Below are positions 1 to 10,705 of a stretch of 64,000 nucleotides of DNA, piece by piece. The stretch lies in NCBI GenBank assembly GCA_030340625.1, contig JAOPHQ010000902.1, forward strand, positions 62,623-126,622, written 5' to 3'. The stretch is from Merluccius polli (taxonomy: Eukaryota > Chordata > Actinopteri > Gadiformes > Merlucciidae). The notes below the pieces were generated by a model. The model did no database searches and was not told the origin of the DNA. It worked only from the letters and a program-made list of their open reading frames with translations. The translations under genes and the position numbers were made by a program. Position 1 is the stretch's first letter. The number at the start of each line of letters is the position of its first letter.

Positions 1-915
1 TCTGACACATGCGAGTTTCTCCCCTCTCCCTCCCCCCCCCCCCTCTCCCACACACACACAACACCCTTGTTGAAGGCCACGAGGGTGACTCAGTGTGTAG
101 GGGTACTTCTCCCTCGTCATCGCTTTGAAAAAAAAAAAAAAAAAACTTCTCCAGATGAGAGTTGTCTCCAGACTTCCCGTCTTGTTTTACTGCGCCGCGC
201 CGGACAGGGCAGGAGCGCTCATGAGCAAGGCACTGCCGTCGCGCCTTCTGTTTTTTCAAGGAGGCCAAACGAGGCTGCGGACGACCCCGCTTCCCTGTAA
301 GCCGCCACCACCACCTCCAGTCCGGGTGCGTGTCATGTGAAATGGCAGAGCCCTACATTACTCATCTTCTTCTAATTGTATTCACAGCGTCGATCATCAT
401 TATGACGCATTAACACGCACAACAACAAAAAAACCTGGCTACAATTCCAGCAGTGTCGACATGACCTCACCCCGGCGAATCTGTGCGCAAGATGAAAATG
501 CAGAGGTAACTATTAAGACAGGGATGCTGTGATTGGTCGTCGGGGTGCGGCGACCGGCCTGGGTGAAAAAAATGGCAGCAGGCACCTCCAGAGGGCACAA
601 AACACACACTAACTAACAAACACACGCAAGCAACAAGCAGTAATCCGAGGAGACGGCTGCGGCGGTGTAAGCGCGTAACGGTGGATAATGACCAGCCACA
701 CCTCCACCCGCCACCTTACCGGGAGGCCCCCGTCTCCCGGGCCGGAGAGGAAAGGGGGAATTGCATTTCTTATCCCAGTGTGTCCGGTTTACAGCTGTAA
801 AGTGGAGGATCCTGTGGTGTTTGGGGTGAATCGAGGCGACAGTCTTCACAGCTCTGTTTTTTTTTTGTTTTTTTTGCGAATGTGGTGTTTATTATGACGC
901 ATCGCCGGCGAAACA
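1..915. other. Non-coding stretch, low-complexity patches
   Basis: No gene is recognised. The stretch begins with a C-run next to a short CA tract (about 32-60), has an A-run at 128-145, and then mixed-complexity DNA. The open frames present are short, overlap each other on both strands and carry no recognisable domain. Confidence 0.6.
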
Positions 916-1123
916 CACATGGACACGTACGCGCGGGCACGCATAAATATTCACATGCGCTCACAGACACACACACACACTCTGTCTCAAAAGAGGAGCA
1001 TGAAGACAAGTAGGTGAAACACATGAACACATACACGTCGCAGGCACATATACATATTCACATACACTCACTCTCTCACACACTCTCTTAAAAGAGGTGC
1101 ATGATGACAAATAGGTGAAACAC
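916..1123. repeat. 104-bp tandem duplication (two diverged copies)
   Basis: Two consecutive copies, about 916-1019 and 1020-1123, share the same order of blocks: CACATG-ACAC, CATA-ATATTCACAT, a CA/CT tract, then an AAAAGAGG-GCATGA-GACAAxTAGGTGAAACAC block. The copies differ by point changes and by the length of the CA tract, so the duplication is not recent. A CA run follows at about 1117-1141. Confidence 0.75.
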
Positions 1124-1760
1124 ACACACACACACACACAGCAAAAGTAAACCATTTTGCATGCTGAACGTGTATTTGAATCATTTAAATGTCATGAGCA
1201 AACGCGTCCGTGCGCTTTAAGGACGCTCCGTCGATGAATGGTTTGGAGTATCTATTAATATTTATCAGTGCTATTATATTATCGGTTCAACAAAGGAGGA
1301 AAACCTCTCCAGCCACATAGACTCTCTGATAATAGCTGTTGCATTATTAATCCCCACACCATTTGAAGACGCCGGCGTTCCTCATGGTAAACCAAAGCAC
1401 AGCCGTGATCCAACGCGCGGGGGGGGGGGGATGAATTTCTTGTTCAGATTCTACCATGGCTCAAAGGTTAAATGATAAATCGAGGCATGGAACCGAATTT
1501 CAATGTTTTTGCCTGGGCCCGCTCTTGTACACCCATGCAGGGTTTTTCTTTCCGCATTACGCTCCACGTTTTAGCTTCCAGGGAGCGTCTTAAGAGGGGA
1601 GCCATCGGCGCCGAGCATAACTGTGTTTCCATTTGTTGCGATAAACGGTTCAATCGATGAACACTAACTACGGTAGTGTTCCTGACCCGAACGATGTGAA
1701 TGCTATGGACAATACGATGGGGGTTTTCTGGTTTGCCTGGGCGCAGGTCGTTGAAGAGTT
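1124..1760. other. Non-coding stretch left of the transposon
   Basis: I see no gene and no known repeat apart from a G-run at 1421-1430. The DNA is of mixed complexity and ends at the TA dinucleotide used as the target of the transposon that follows. Confidence 0.5.
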
Positions 1761-1762
1761 TA

Positions 1763-1787
1763 CAGTTTTTTCCAATTGCTAAAACAC
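1763..1787 (+). repeat. Left terminal inverted repeat of the transposon
   Basis: The 25 bp match the reverse complement of 4178-4202 at 23 of 25 positions; the mismatches are at positions 12 and 21 of the repeat. They start with CAG directly after the TA at 1761-1762. Confidence 0.85.
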
Positions 1788-2273
1788 AATTTTGCAAACT
1801 AGTGTGGCTTTACCAAAATACTTAACACAATTCACAAAACCACACACCCAAACTGCAAAACACCTCATATAGCCTGCAAAATGAAGCACTGCAACCAAAA
1901 CTACATATTGCATTGTCAAAATCACACTTTTGCACCAAGTGGCACACACGGCATGCATATTACCAGACTTTTGTCTAACCAACTACACACTGTTGGGCAT
2001 AATGTAAAGCACTCTTATCTTTAGTATGCTTGCCATAATACTAAAATAGTTCAACTTGTAGAAAATTCGTCAGATTGTTCATATGCACAGAAATATTTCC
2101 AGATACACACATGCTGTTGAAACATTTTATTTTCCCCCAAACAGGACAGTGCAACATATGTACAGCAGATATATTTACATATATTGGAATGAACAAAAAT
2201 ATGCTAAAAAAACAAACAAACAGTAAACCGAAAAAGAAAATTGCAGAAAAAAACATATAGGCAACAAAAATAA
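1788..2273. other. 3' untranslated and subterminal part of the transposon
   Basis: There is no coding sequence. This lies downstream of the transposase stop codon. The outer part has repeated TGCAAA/TTTGCA words (near 1791, 1855, 1875 and 1932) mixed with ACACA tracts, resembling subterminal binding sites. The inner part is A-rich. Confidence 0.55.
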
Positions 2274-3825
2274 TTAGGCAGCGTCTTGCCGCACGGCTGG
2301 GTCTGGCCACAATGCCTCGTCCACATCACAGGCAATATTTTCCCTTGCCAGACATCGAGGGAAGAAGCGCCTTGAGTGCCTTATCCATCCCTGAATCGCA
2401 CCCACAGCAATTTCATCGCATGCCTCTTCCATACCCTGCATTAAAGGAATGCGCACATGGGGCTGCCGGTCGTAAACCTTCCACCGCCATGCCGAAAAGA
2501 ACTCTTCTATTGGGTTTAGAAATGGTGAGTATGGTGGGAGGTATTGCACAAGAAACGGTGGGTGGTCAGCAAACCAATTTTGGACTGGGGCTGCGCGATG
2601 GAAGCTCACGTTGTCCCATACAACAACGTACCGGTTTCTCTGGTGGTCTGCATCATTTATACGTTCTGGTGGGATGAGAATGTTGTGGAGTCTGTCCAGA
2701 AATGTGAGCATATGGGCTGTGTTATATGGTCCAAGGTTGGCATGACGGTGGAGGACACCATGCGCATTTGAGATGGCAGCGCACATTGTGATGTTCCCAC
2801 CACGTTGGCCAGGAACATCTATAATGGCTCTGTGGCCAATTATGTTTCTTCCCCTTCTTCTAGTCTTTGCCAGGTTGAATCCTGCCTCGTCTATGAAGAT
2901 GTACTCATGTGGGATTGCATGAGCATCCATTTCCAGTACTCCCTGAAAACAAAGAACAAAAAGTCAATATGGTGTTATCCAGTACACTGGAAAACATGTT
3001 GTGTGTAATGTACTGTAGTCCATATTGTACTTACATCCACATATGCACGTCTGAGGTCTTTGTTCCTTTGAGAGTTTCTCTCAAAAGGCACCTTGTAAAG
3101 TTGTTTTAGTCGGATGTGGTTTTGTTTGAGAATGCGCGCCAATGTGGACGGACCAACTTGTTGAATGTTATTGAATGTGGTGTTGTTTTGGATGATGTGG
3201 CTTTGGATCTCACGTAATCTTATTTCGTTATTTGCCAAAACCAAGTTCACGATGGCAGTTTCCTGTTCCCCAGTGAACAGTCGGCCCCTTCCTCCACCAT
3301 GGTTGAGTCTCTCAGTCCTTTAGAAAAGTAAAAAAAAAAATATATATATATATATACATATATATATGTATATATACATATAGGGCTTGGACAATGCAGG
3401 CTGAAGATATTTCCCCCACAGTAGAGTAAATTGTACAGGAAACTTGTACAGTTAGTGTATGACATCAGCCATTCATGAAGTAAATAGGTGTCACCCAACT
3501 GATACACTATGACATGGGGTGTACTACATAGTGTGAAAGAAATTCTGGTTACATACCTGTGCTCCAGTCTAAATGTCCGGATGACAGAGGCGACAGTAAA
3601 CCGGCTCAAGTTGGGCTGTACTCGCTGTCCAGCTTCATGCATTGTCAGCCCATGGTTGATTACATGATCTACTAAGGTTGCCCTGATTTCGTTGGAAAGT
3701 TGGTTTCTCCTTTGGCCATGAACTCCTCTACCAGCTCTACCCCTACCTCTCACTCTTCCTCCCCCTCTCATTCTCGCCCTACCTCGTCCTCTTCCTCTTC
3801 CTCGTTCTGCATTGTTGTCTTCCAT
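2274..3825 (-). CDS. DDE transposase of the IS630/Tc1-mariner superfamily, three exons
   Basis: The gene reads from ATG at 3825 through exons 3825-3557, 3317-3035 and 2942-2274, giving 1,221 nt and 406 residues. Both introns have GT-AG ends (GTATGT...AAAG and GTAAGT...TCAG), and the frame stays open across both joins. Residues 8-34 are an Arg-Gly-rich tail. Residues ~42-89 and ~103-165 look like two helix-turn-helix DNA-binding units, with a GGGRGR linker at 97-102 that resembles the GRPR motif of Tc1. The catalytic domain shows FIDEAGF (Asp202), VVWDNVSFH (Asp294) and NPIEEFFSAW (Glu330), a DD35E spacing. By family knowledge the protein binds the element ends and cuts and pastes the element in the nucleus. 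The gene lies entirely inside the element bounded by 1763 and 4202. Introns are unusual for this superfamily. No catalytic residue is missing, so function is plausible, but activity cannot be judged here. Confidence 0.88.
2943..3034 (-). other. Transposase intron 2 (92 bp)
   Basis: On the minus strand it begins GTAAGT after ...TATGTGGAT and ends TTTTCAG before GGAGTACTGG. Removing it joins residues Asp184 and Gly185 in frame. The pyrimidine-rich tract before the acceptor is good. Confidence 0.8.
3318..3556 (-). other. Transposase intron 1 (239 bp) with an AT microsatellite
   Basis: On the minus strand it begins GTATGT after ...CTGGAGCACAG and ends CTAAAG before GACTGAGAG. Removing it completes the split Arg90 codon. 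The acceptor half contains an imperfect (TA)n tract at about 3340-3380. Without splicing, the frame runs into a stop inside the region. Confidence 0.75.
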
Positions 3826-4177
3826 TGTTGTTGTAAAAAAGGTGCTCGTCTGTGGTCTTTTTATAGTGCTTACTTCCTGATTGAAGTGTTAACAATTACT
3901 GTAAGCATTCAGGTGTTTGGCCAGGTGGCACATATATTTGCAATTTAACTCATGTGTTGTATTCTGAATGGCAGTGTTTTGAAATGGCATTCATGTGTCT
4001 TTATGTCAGATTGCTGTGTCTTATGCAGAGAACCGTGCTCAGTGCATTCTAAAAAGAGCCATTTTGAATTGCAAAATGTGTGTAAAGCAGAAAATGTGTT
4101 TAGAGTTTTGGAGACTTGAGAAGAGGTTTTGCTCTTTGTGTGTCAGTTAAAATAATTGTGCTATGCATGTCATTTTA
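3826..4177. promoter_or_regulatory. 5' subterminal region of the transposon, likely holds its promoter
   Basis: This lies between the transposase start codon and the right inverted repeat. It contains TTTGCAATTT near 3938, GAATTGCAAAA near 4068 and TTTTGCTC near 4130, matching words seen at the other end. A TATA-like word (TATAAAA on the minus strand, near 3860) lies about 35 bp above the ATG. Promoter function is inferred from position only. Confidence 0.4.
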
Positions 4178-4202
4178 GTGTGTTAGCAATCGGAAAAAAC
4201 TG
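4178..4202 (-). repeat. Right terminal inverted repeat of the transposon
   Basis: Reverse complement of the left repeat with two mismatches. It is followed by TA at 4203-4204, which matches the TA at 1761-1762 as the target-site duplication. Confidence 0.85.
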
Positions 4203-4410
4203 TAAAAGGTCTCCCTCTCTCTCCTGACCCCCTCATCTGCACTTACAGATCACCTTGGCTCATTTGGGTGCGGTCGGTCTCCAACCCGTAATGTTTCTAA
4301 TTATCTCCATTAGTTAGAGTCCGGCGAACGCGCCGCCAGAGGACGGCTGCGGGAGGCAATGTGCTTTGTCTCTGTTGAGTTGGCACAAAGTAATATAAAT
4401 GTAGATAAAT

Positions 4411-4446
4411 GTGTGTGAGTGTGTGTGTGTGTGTGAGTGTGTGTGT

Positions 4447-4500
<54 letters not shown>
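4411..4500. repeat. (GT)n microsatellite, interrupted
   Basis: About 90 bp of GT with GAGT interruptions in the left half and an uninterrupted right half. Confidence 0.95.
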
Positions 4501-4503
<3 letters not shown>

Positions 4504-4612
4504 TGTGTGCGTGAGTGTTTTCAAGTTGAGAAATGAAACGTATAAAAAAGTATATTTTTTATATCACTTTGTTTCATATCGTTACCTCTCGAGACGGAGA
4601 GATAGGCTGGGA

Positions 4613-4705
4613 TGGATGGAAGGAAGGAAGGAAGGAAGGAAGGAAGGAAGGAAGGAAGGAAGGAAGCAAGGAAGGAAGGAAGGAAGGAAGGAAGGAAGGA
4701 AGGAA
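4613..4705. repeat. (GGAA)n microsatellite
   Basis: About 93 bp of GGAA units with one GCAA variant. GGAA is also the core of ETS-factor sites, but no regulatory role can be claimed. Confidence 0.95.
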
Positions 4706-5217
4706 AGGCAAGGCTGAGACACCTCATTAAGGGAGTGTGAGAAACCCCAGCAGGAACCCTCACACCGCGGGAAATGTTCCAGCGTTACATTTTCATTTGC
4801 TTAACATCCATAATTTATACATTATGAAATGACTGTTTCTGCTGAGAAAAGTGAAACAAAAAAGCTGAGGATTCATGAAGGGTCTGAAACTTTCTCGCCC
4901 CTGCAGTAATTACCCTGCTTCACACTTTCCAATCTCAATATCAATAGTTTCCGGTCTCAGTAAAAAGGAAACTTTACACACTGTGCTCTCCTCTGCACTG
5001 TGGCTTCGGGTGAAAACCCTTGACCGCCCCATCCCCGCTCTCAGGTACAAAACCCAACGTCATGGTCCTCCGAACACAACTCTCATGTCCGTCCGACCGC
5101 ATAAGTAGGGATTATACCGAATGCACGCTGAGATATTGTAGTGACCATTTCACTGAGCACACAAACCCCACTCACCTTATAACAGACAAGAGATCACGGC
5201 ACATCCAGACCATAATA

Positions 5218-5390
5218 CAATCAAGTGCACTGGCTGAGGTGCCAGGGTGACACGTTCCGGGTTCGATCCCCAATATCCGCAAACCACCTGTAGACGTCCT
5301 TGAGCTAGATCCCTAACCACGACCTGTGCTGTACTTTAACTGAATTCGCTGTTGCTTTTGGATGAAAGCATCTGCTAAATGATTAAACAG
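5218..5390 (+). mobile_element. tRNA-derived SINE fragment
   Basis: It contains an RNA polymerase III B-box word (GGTTCGATCCCC) at about 5261, followed by ACCTGTAGACGTCCTTGAGC and a tail reading TTGGATGAAAGCATCTGCTAAATGATTAAA. The same blocks in the same order recur near 36.4 kb and in part near 51.3 and 60.1 kb. The tail is the type shared between fish SINEs and L2-like LINEs. The exact SINE family is not assigned. Confidence 0.75.
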
Positions 5391-5591
5391 TGATAGAATA
5401 GTAATGCATGTTGTAAGAGATTTCAAATTGAATTAACTAATGAGCACCACAGTAGTTATGTAGAAATGGGATCTGCCATTTCCTAAGAACCACTCTGTGA
5501 TTATATTCTAAGATATTGTAACTCCTGACCCCCACATCTTTCAGACACGCAAACAAAGCATTGGCGCCGCAGCCGTCTCCCACCCCCTCAT

Positions 5592-5632
<41 letters not shown>

Positions 5633-5777
5633 CTCTGCTCCAGCTTACACGCTTGCATAATCTTGTTCCTTACTTTATTCAACAGAACAGTGATATAACG
5701 CTTAATTCCACATTTTAATTAAGGTTCATAAACAGCCCGAACACAACGAATATTATGACCTATCCTACATCTTGATG

Positions 5778-5831
<54 letters not shown>

Positions 5832-6350
5832 CATTCAAGTATATACACATACACAACAACAATACACAACAATCCTCTGTATCATCTTCATCATCACCAT
5901 CACTGCTAATGCTGTGCCCAGAATGCATCGGTCGGTGAAGCACAGCACGAGGCCGCGTGCGCATGATTGGCAGTAAATTACAAAGCTTTTAACGGCGCAC
6001 GCCCATTTGCAACCGGCGCTAATGAGCAGCATTACGAGGCTTCCTGGGTGACCTTGTGTCGTTGTTGTTGTTGCTGCTGCCGCTGCCGCTGCCACACTGC
6101 TCTGCGCTCCCCTGTGCGCGGCTTAAAATGCGTAATGCGTACGGCCGGCTGCGCGCGGAGCGGCCCGTCGAGACGCGCCGCCGCCGCCGCCGCCGCCGCT
6201 GCGCTCCCAGAAAATCCCTCAATCAATGGTGCGCTATCGATTCCCTTTCATAAAGTCTTATCTGAAGCCTCCCCGTGTGGGTCTCTTACTTTGAAAATCC
6301 CATTTAAAATTATGCAAGGGATTAGCAGGGGCGGATTGGTAGGGAAATTG
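5391..6350. other. Non-coding stretch with CA, TA and CGC arrays
   Basis: It holds (CA)n at 5594-5629, a perfect (TA)n at 5779-5826, a GTT/GCT/GCC triplet tract at 6059-6092 and (CGC)n at 6178-6199. Around 5960-6350 the DNA is CpG-rich and non-repetitive between arrays. No gene is recognised; poly-Ala/poly-Arg frames here come from the triplets. Confidence 0.6.
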
Positions 6351-7495
6351 GTAAATTAGGTGGGAGTGTATTCCCTTAATGGACTTACGGTAAGAGCATA
6401 TAGGAGCCCTGCTGTATCGTGTAGACTATCTGGGCCTATTAGAAAGACGTTTAACTGTAAACTAACTAAATCTCACCCCTCTCTCTAATGACCGGCCCAC
6501 ACACACCTCCTCCTTTTGTTTTGCTTCTCGTCCATTTTTCATTTTAACTAGGGGGAGAGTTTGTGCGATAAAGACAACATGAAGACAATTGTGACGCAAA
6601 CAACTGGAGATATATACTCGAGTTATTCCCACCAGAACAACACGCAAGTTGCTTCATACACTCAATCCGTATCTGGGCTATATCTGTGTGTGTGTGTGTG
6701 TGTGTGCCTGTTAATGTGTGTGTGGCGGGTGTTCGTTTACACTGCACCCAAGTTAACAAGGTGCCCCCCCGTGGCTCGGAATGATGATGTCACGGCTGGC
6801 CTTAAGGGTGCGGGCTTGCTTTGACGAACAGGGACAACAGATCCCGCGGCCCGCCGGGGCGCGCGGCTAATTTGGGCATTGCGGGGACAACGGGCCGCGC
6901 TCGGATAACACCAGGGATCCCAGAACAGTTGTTCTCGCGGACAACAATGGCTTTAACCTTGGCCTCCTCCCCTACTTCAGTCTGCCTCCGCCTGCGTAAC
7001 AGCCTGGCCCCACTAGCCGGACCGCTTTCCTTTTTTGCGCGTTGTCTTTCTTCCCCAACGCATTTCTCGCCGCATTTCTCTCCCATACCGCGCGCTCCTC
7101 TCGATTTCCCCCCGCTCTTTCCGTCGTGCCCTCGGCGCCACTTTCCCACTTGACCCCTCGCTCTTCACTTCCTCCTATGTCTGAGCCTTAAATCCTCCGG
7201 GGGTCATCGAAACATGACCCCCCCGCCCCCCCCCCCCCCCCCCCCTCCACCCGACACTGACCCACTACTACGCCACACCGCTGACCCCTGGCGTTAAAAA
7301 ACACATCAACGCTACGTGACATGCACTCTATCCCTGCGGCTAAAGGACTTAGAGTTCAGACCGGCAGTTACGCTCAAAAGCAACAGCAGTTACAGCTTGA
7401 CAGTTCAGCCACTCACGGTACCCCCCCCCCCCCCCATCCCCACCCCTACCCCACCCACCAACACCCAACCTCCCAAACCTCACCCTGAATCCCTA

Positions 7496-7536
<41 letters not shown>

Positions 7537-7800
7537 GAGGGGGGTGTAGGCCTATGTCACAGACGGAGGGGAGGTTTTCAGCCGGTCTCATCTCTGGCGA
7601 GATGGAGATTGACGACAGCACGCGTGACAAAGCGCGGCGCACAGGCGCAACGCTGAGACAGCGCGAGGTGCGGCGGCGGAGGGGGGGGGGGGGGAAGTGT
7701 TTCTGCCGAGGATAAACAAGAGGTATTCTCGGCCTCGGCGATGACGTTAGGCGGCAGACTTTAGAGTACTGCGAACATGTGGACACCTCCGGGGCAGAGA
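6351..7800. other. Non-coding stretch, GC-rich, homopolymer and GT arrays
   Basis: It holds (GT)n at 6687-6706 and 7497-7534, C-runs near 7213-7243 and 7420-7434, and a G-run near 7680-7693. The parts at 6830-6960 and 7560-7780 are CpG-rich. Frames over 100 codons occur on both strands across the same GC-rich DNA and show no domain, so I treat them as chance. Confidence 0.5.
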
Positions 7801-8466
7801 GCGAGGGGTGGGGCGTTGAAAGCATTTAAGCACACGATGTACATATGGTTATGGAAAGGAAAACACATACATAAATAAGCGGCAAAGCGCACAGGCACGT
7901 GCGCACTCGAAAGCTAAAATTAAAACACAGACACGCACACGCGCGCGCGCACACACACACACACGGGGAAGACGCACGCACAAGCGCAGGAAACATGCTG
8001 AAACATGCGTGTTTTTTTTGGCTTCTGCGGTCATTTTAATGAGGTAAAACGGCGCTTTCTCCTCAGCTCAGCGGATTATTTTTCAGGTTAACCCTGGCGA
8101 ACCTTTGACGAGCGACGCATTGATTAAAGCAAACACAGATGAGCAATTAAAATGGAATTTACGACAAAAATTGGCAGAACGTTTCTGTCCGAGCGCATCG
8201 ATCCGCTTCAATTATTTATTCGATGGGAAATGGAAACAACTATCGTCTCACATTCCTCCCGGTCTCCCGGGCGTGCCATTAAGTTTAGGGCTAATAGATA
8301 CACAACCCCGTCCTGCAGATCCCTTACACTCTCCCTGTACATCACCGTCTACCACTGACACTCTCCGGTCTATTAGTGCGCTTCCTCGTGTTCAGGGTTT
8401 GCTTGCTGTGTAGAAGAAGGTAGGAGGTCCCATTCATTATTGTAGGGGGTGAATGGGTTTTTTTTC

Positions 8467-8514
<48 letters not shown>

Positions 8515-8884
8515 GGTCATTGGATAAGGTTGTAATGATGGCATGTGTGATATTATGCACGCAACATATTTGATGTAGGAATTCCAGAAATGTGGTATGA
8601 AAACATATTTGCAGGGTGAGGCAAGTGTAATTTCGCACACTGAAGCTACTCTCACAAAAGACGAGACGAAAACACGAGAAAAGAGGAGAGGGGAGAAGAG
8701 AAAAGACATGAAGAGAAGAGACGAGGAGAGGAGGGAAGTGAACAGGAGAGGAGAACTGAAAAGAGGAGACGAGATAATAGCGCACTGTGCTCACATGCAT
8801 GACTGTCAGAGGAAATGAGTGAAAACCAGGATCAGTCCACTCTGTTACACCACTCTATCATGACTAATGAGCTGAGGAGAGGGC
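7801..8884. other. Non-coding stretch with a possible conserved block and a GA array
   Basis: It holds a CA/CG tract at about 7930-7965, (GA)n at 8469-8511 and a GA-rich tract at 8670-8775. Between them, 8040-8240 is AT-rich, non-repetitive and dense in homeodomain/TCF-like words (ATTGATTAAAG, CAATTAAAAT). It is a candidate non-coding regulatory block, by appearance only. Confidence 0.4.
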
Positions 8885-8944
8885 ACTCACACACACACAC
8901 ACACTCGCTCTCTCTCACTCACACACATGCACACACAAATGCAC

Positions 8945-8975
<31 letters not shown>

Positions 8976-9046
8976 TACAAACTCTTTCTCTCCTCTTTCT
9001 CACACGGACGCACACACATACACAGACACGCAATCGCTCTCGCTTA

Positions 9047-9103
<57 letters not shown>

Positions 9104-9214
9104 ACTCTCTCTTTCTCTCTCACACACACACACACACACACATACACAGACACACAATCGCTCTCGCTTACTCACTCACACACACACACACGCGCACAAT
9201 CACTCTCTCGCTCT

Positions 9215-9245
<31 letters not shown>

Positions 9246-9386
9246 AGACACACAATCGCTCTCGCTTACTCACTCACACACACACGCACAATCACTCTCT
9301 CTTTCTCACACACATACACACACACACGCACAATCACTCTCTCTTTCTCACACACACACACACACACGCACAATCACTCTCTCGCT

Positions 9387-9450
<64 letters not shown>
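8885..9450. repeat. Compound CA/CT array with higher-order repeats
   Basis: About 565 bp of CA tracts separated by CT-rich spacers. Two spacer types recur: AATCGCTCTCGCTTACTC near 9032, 9157 and 9254, and CGCACAATCACTCTCTC several times between 9190 and 9385. Copy spacing of about 100-125 bp for the first type and about 40-45 bp for the second indicates segmental duplication inside the array. Long His-Thr frames here are repeat artefacts. Confidence 0.9.
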
Positions 9451-9452
<2 letters not shown>

Positions 9453-9764
9453 CTCAAAAATCTGCCCCTCCTTGTTGTGCACATGCTTCAACCAATTCAT
9501 AGAAATGGGATCATTATAATAGCAAATGGAAACGTCGACCGACACAGAGAAGTAGAAGAAGCACATCCTGTGATCGCTGGGTAATACTGATAACATGAAA
9601 ATCAATACACTCATTGATATATACTCTGCTCTGAAATGATGAAACATTATGTGTGTGTGTGTCTTTGCATGCATGTGTAAATATATTTATGAGTGTGCAT
9701 GTGTGTGAGCTTTTGCACACGTGTGCGGGCACGTGTGTGTCTCTCATGCACGTTTAAACACACA

Positions 9765-9802
<38 letters not shown>

Positions 9803-9885
9803 GCAAGCACAACATAGAAGCACCAGCTGTTGTGCATGTACTCGGTTGGATTATCAGCATATTTCTGCTTACCGGTATTCTGACC

Positions 9886-9925
<40 letters not shown>

Positions 9926-10674
9926 AATCAGTGTACGTGGGAGGGCCAGAGGGAGGGTCAGCCTGGTCCGCTCCATATTAGGAGCGGTGCGCATCGCTCT
10001 ATTGCCGCCGCATTCCAAACAAACGCACTGGACTTCGGTGAACTTTGCGCTTGATGTCACACTGTCCGAAAATGGTTAAGTAAGCGAACCCATCTGGCAT
10101 TTTTCACCCGAGTATTAACACACTGACACGTACTGTAAGTGTAAATGGCGCGTGTGTGTGTGTGTGTGTGTGTGTACGTGTGTGTGTACGTGTGCGTCTC
10201 CGCTCCATGTACTGACATCTGACACCTCGCTCTCGGCGGTGGAGAAGAGTGTCGGCGGCGCGGGCGTCATGGTCGTCTTTTATGGACTCTGGCAAGTCCT
10301 GCGGCCGTCCGGTACAGACAGGCTACTCTCTGACCAACGCGCAAGCTATCCCAACTATCTGTTTAGAAATTCAAACAAAACGTCTCTCTTTTGCCCTCCC
10401 TCGATAGCCTCACTCGCTCCTCTCTTTCTCTCGCTCTCACTTTCTTTATTTCTGTCTTTGTTTGTCTTTCTTTTTTCCTTCCTTCTTTTTAGCTTGCCTG
10501 TGTTGTTTGCCTCCCAATCTTTTACTCCCAAAACAGTTTATGTTTTGTACATGCGTGCGTGTGTGTATACCTGTATCTGTGTTTATGTACGTGTGTGTGT
10601 GTGTGTGCATGCGTGTGTGTGTGTATACACGTGTATGTGTGTGTGCGCGTGCTGTGTGTTTGTGTGTGTGCGCT

Positions 10675-10705
<31 letters not shown>

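Larger units (their letters stand above)
1763..4202 (-). mobile_element. Tc1/mariner-IS630-type DNA transposon, 2.44 kb, apparently complete
   Basis: The element starts CAGTTTTTTCC and ends GGAAAAAACTG, flanked by TA on both sides (1761-1762 and 4203-4204), the target duplication expected of Tc1/mariner-IS630 elements. The terminal inverted repeats are 25 bp with two mismatches. Inside, on the minus strand, lies a three-exon transposase gene without stops or frameshifts. The regions between the ends and the gene hold several copies of TTTTGCA/TGCAAAA, possible transposase binding sites. Near-intact ends plus an open gene suggest a young and perhaps still mobile copy. The spacing of its catalytic residues is DD35E; I do not assign a named family. 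Confidence 0.88.
4205..5217. other. Non-coding stretch with GT and GGAA arrays
   Basis: There is no gene. Two arrays dominate: interrupted (GT)n at 4411-4500 and (GGAA)n at 4613-4705. The right half (4760-5217) is unique-looking DNA with no recognised domain in any frame. Confidence 0.6.

Noticed and set aside
8815..9519. Long frames rich in His-Thr and Leu-Ser on the plus strand
   Set aside because: They are translations of the CA/CT array; all frames of such arrays stay open and there is no domain.
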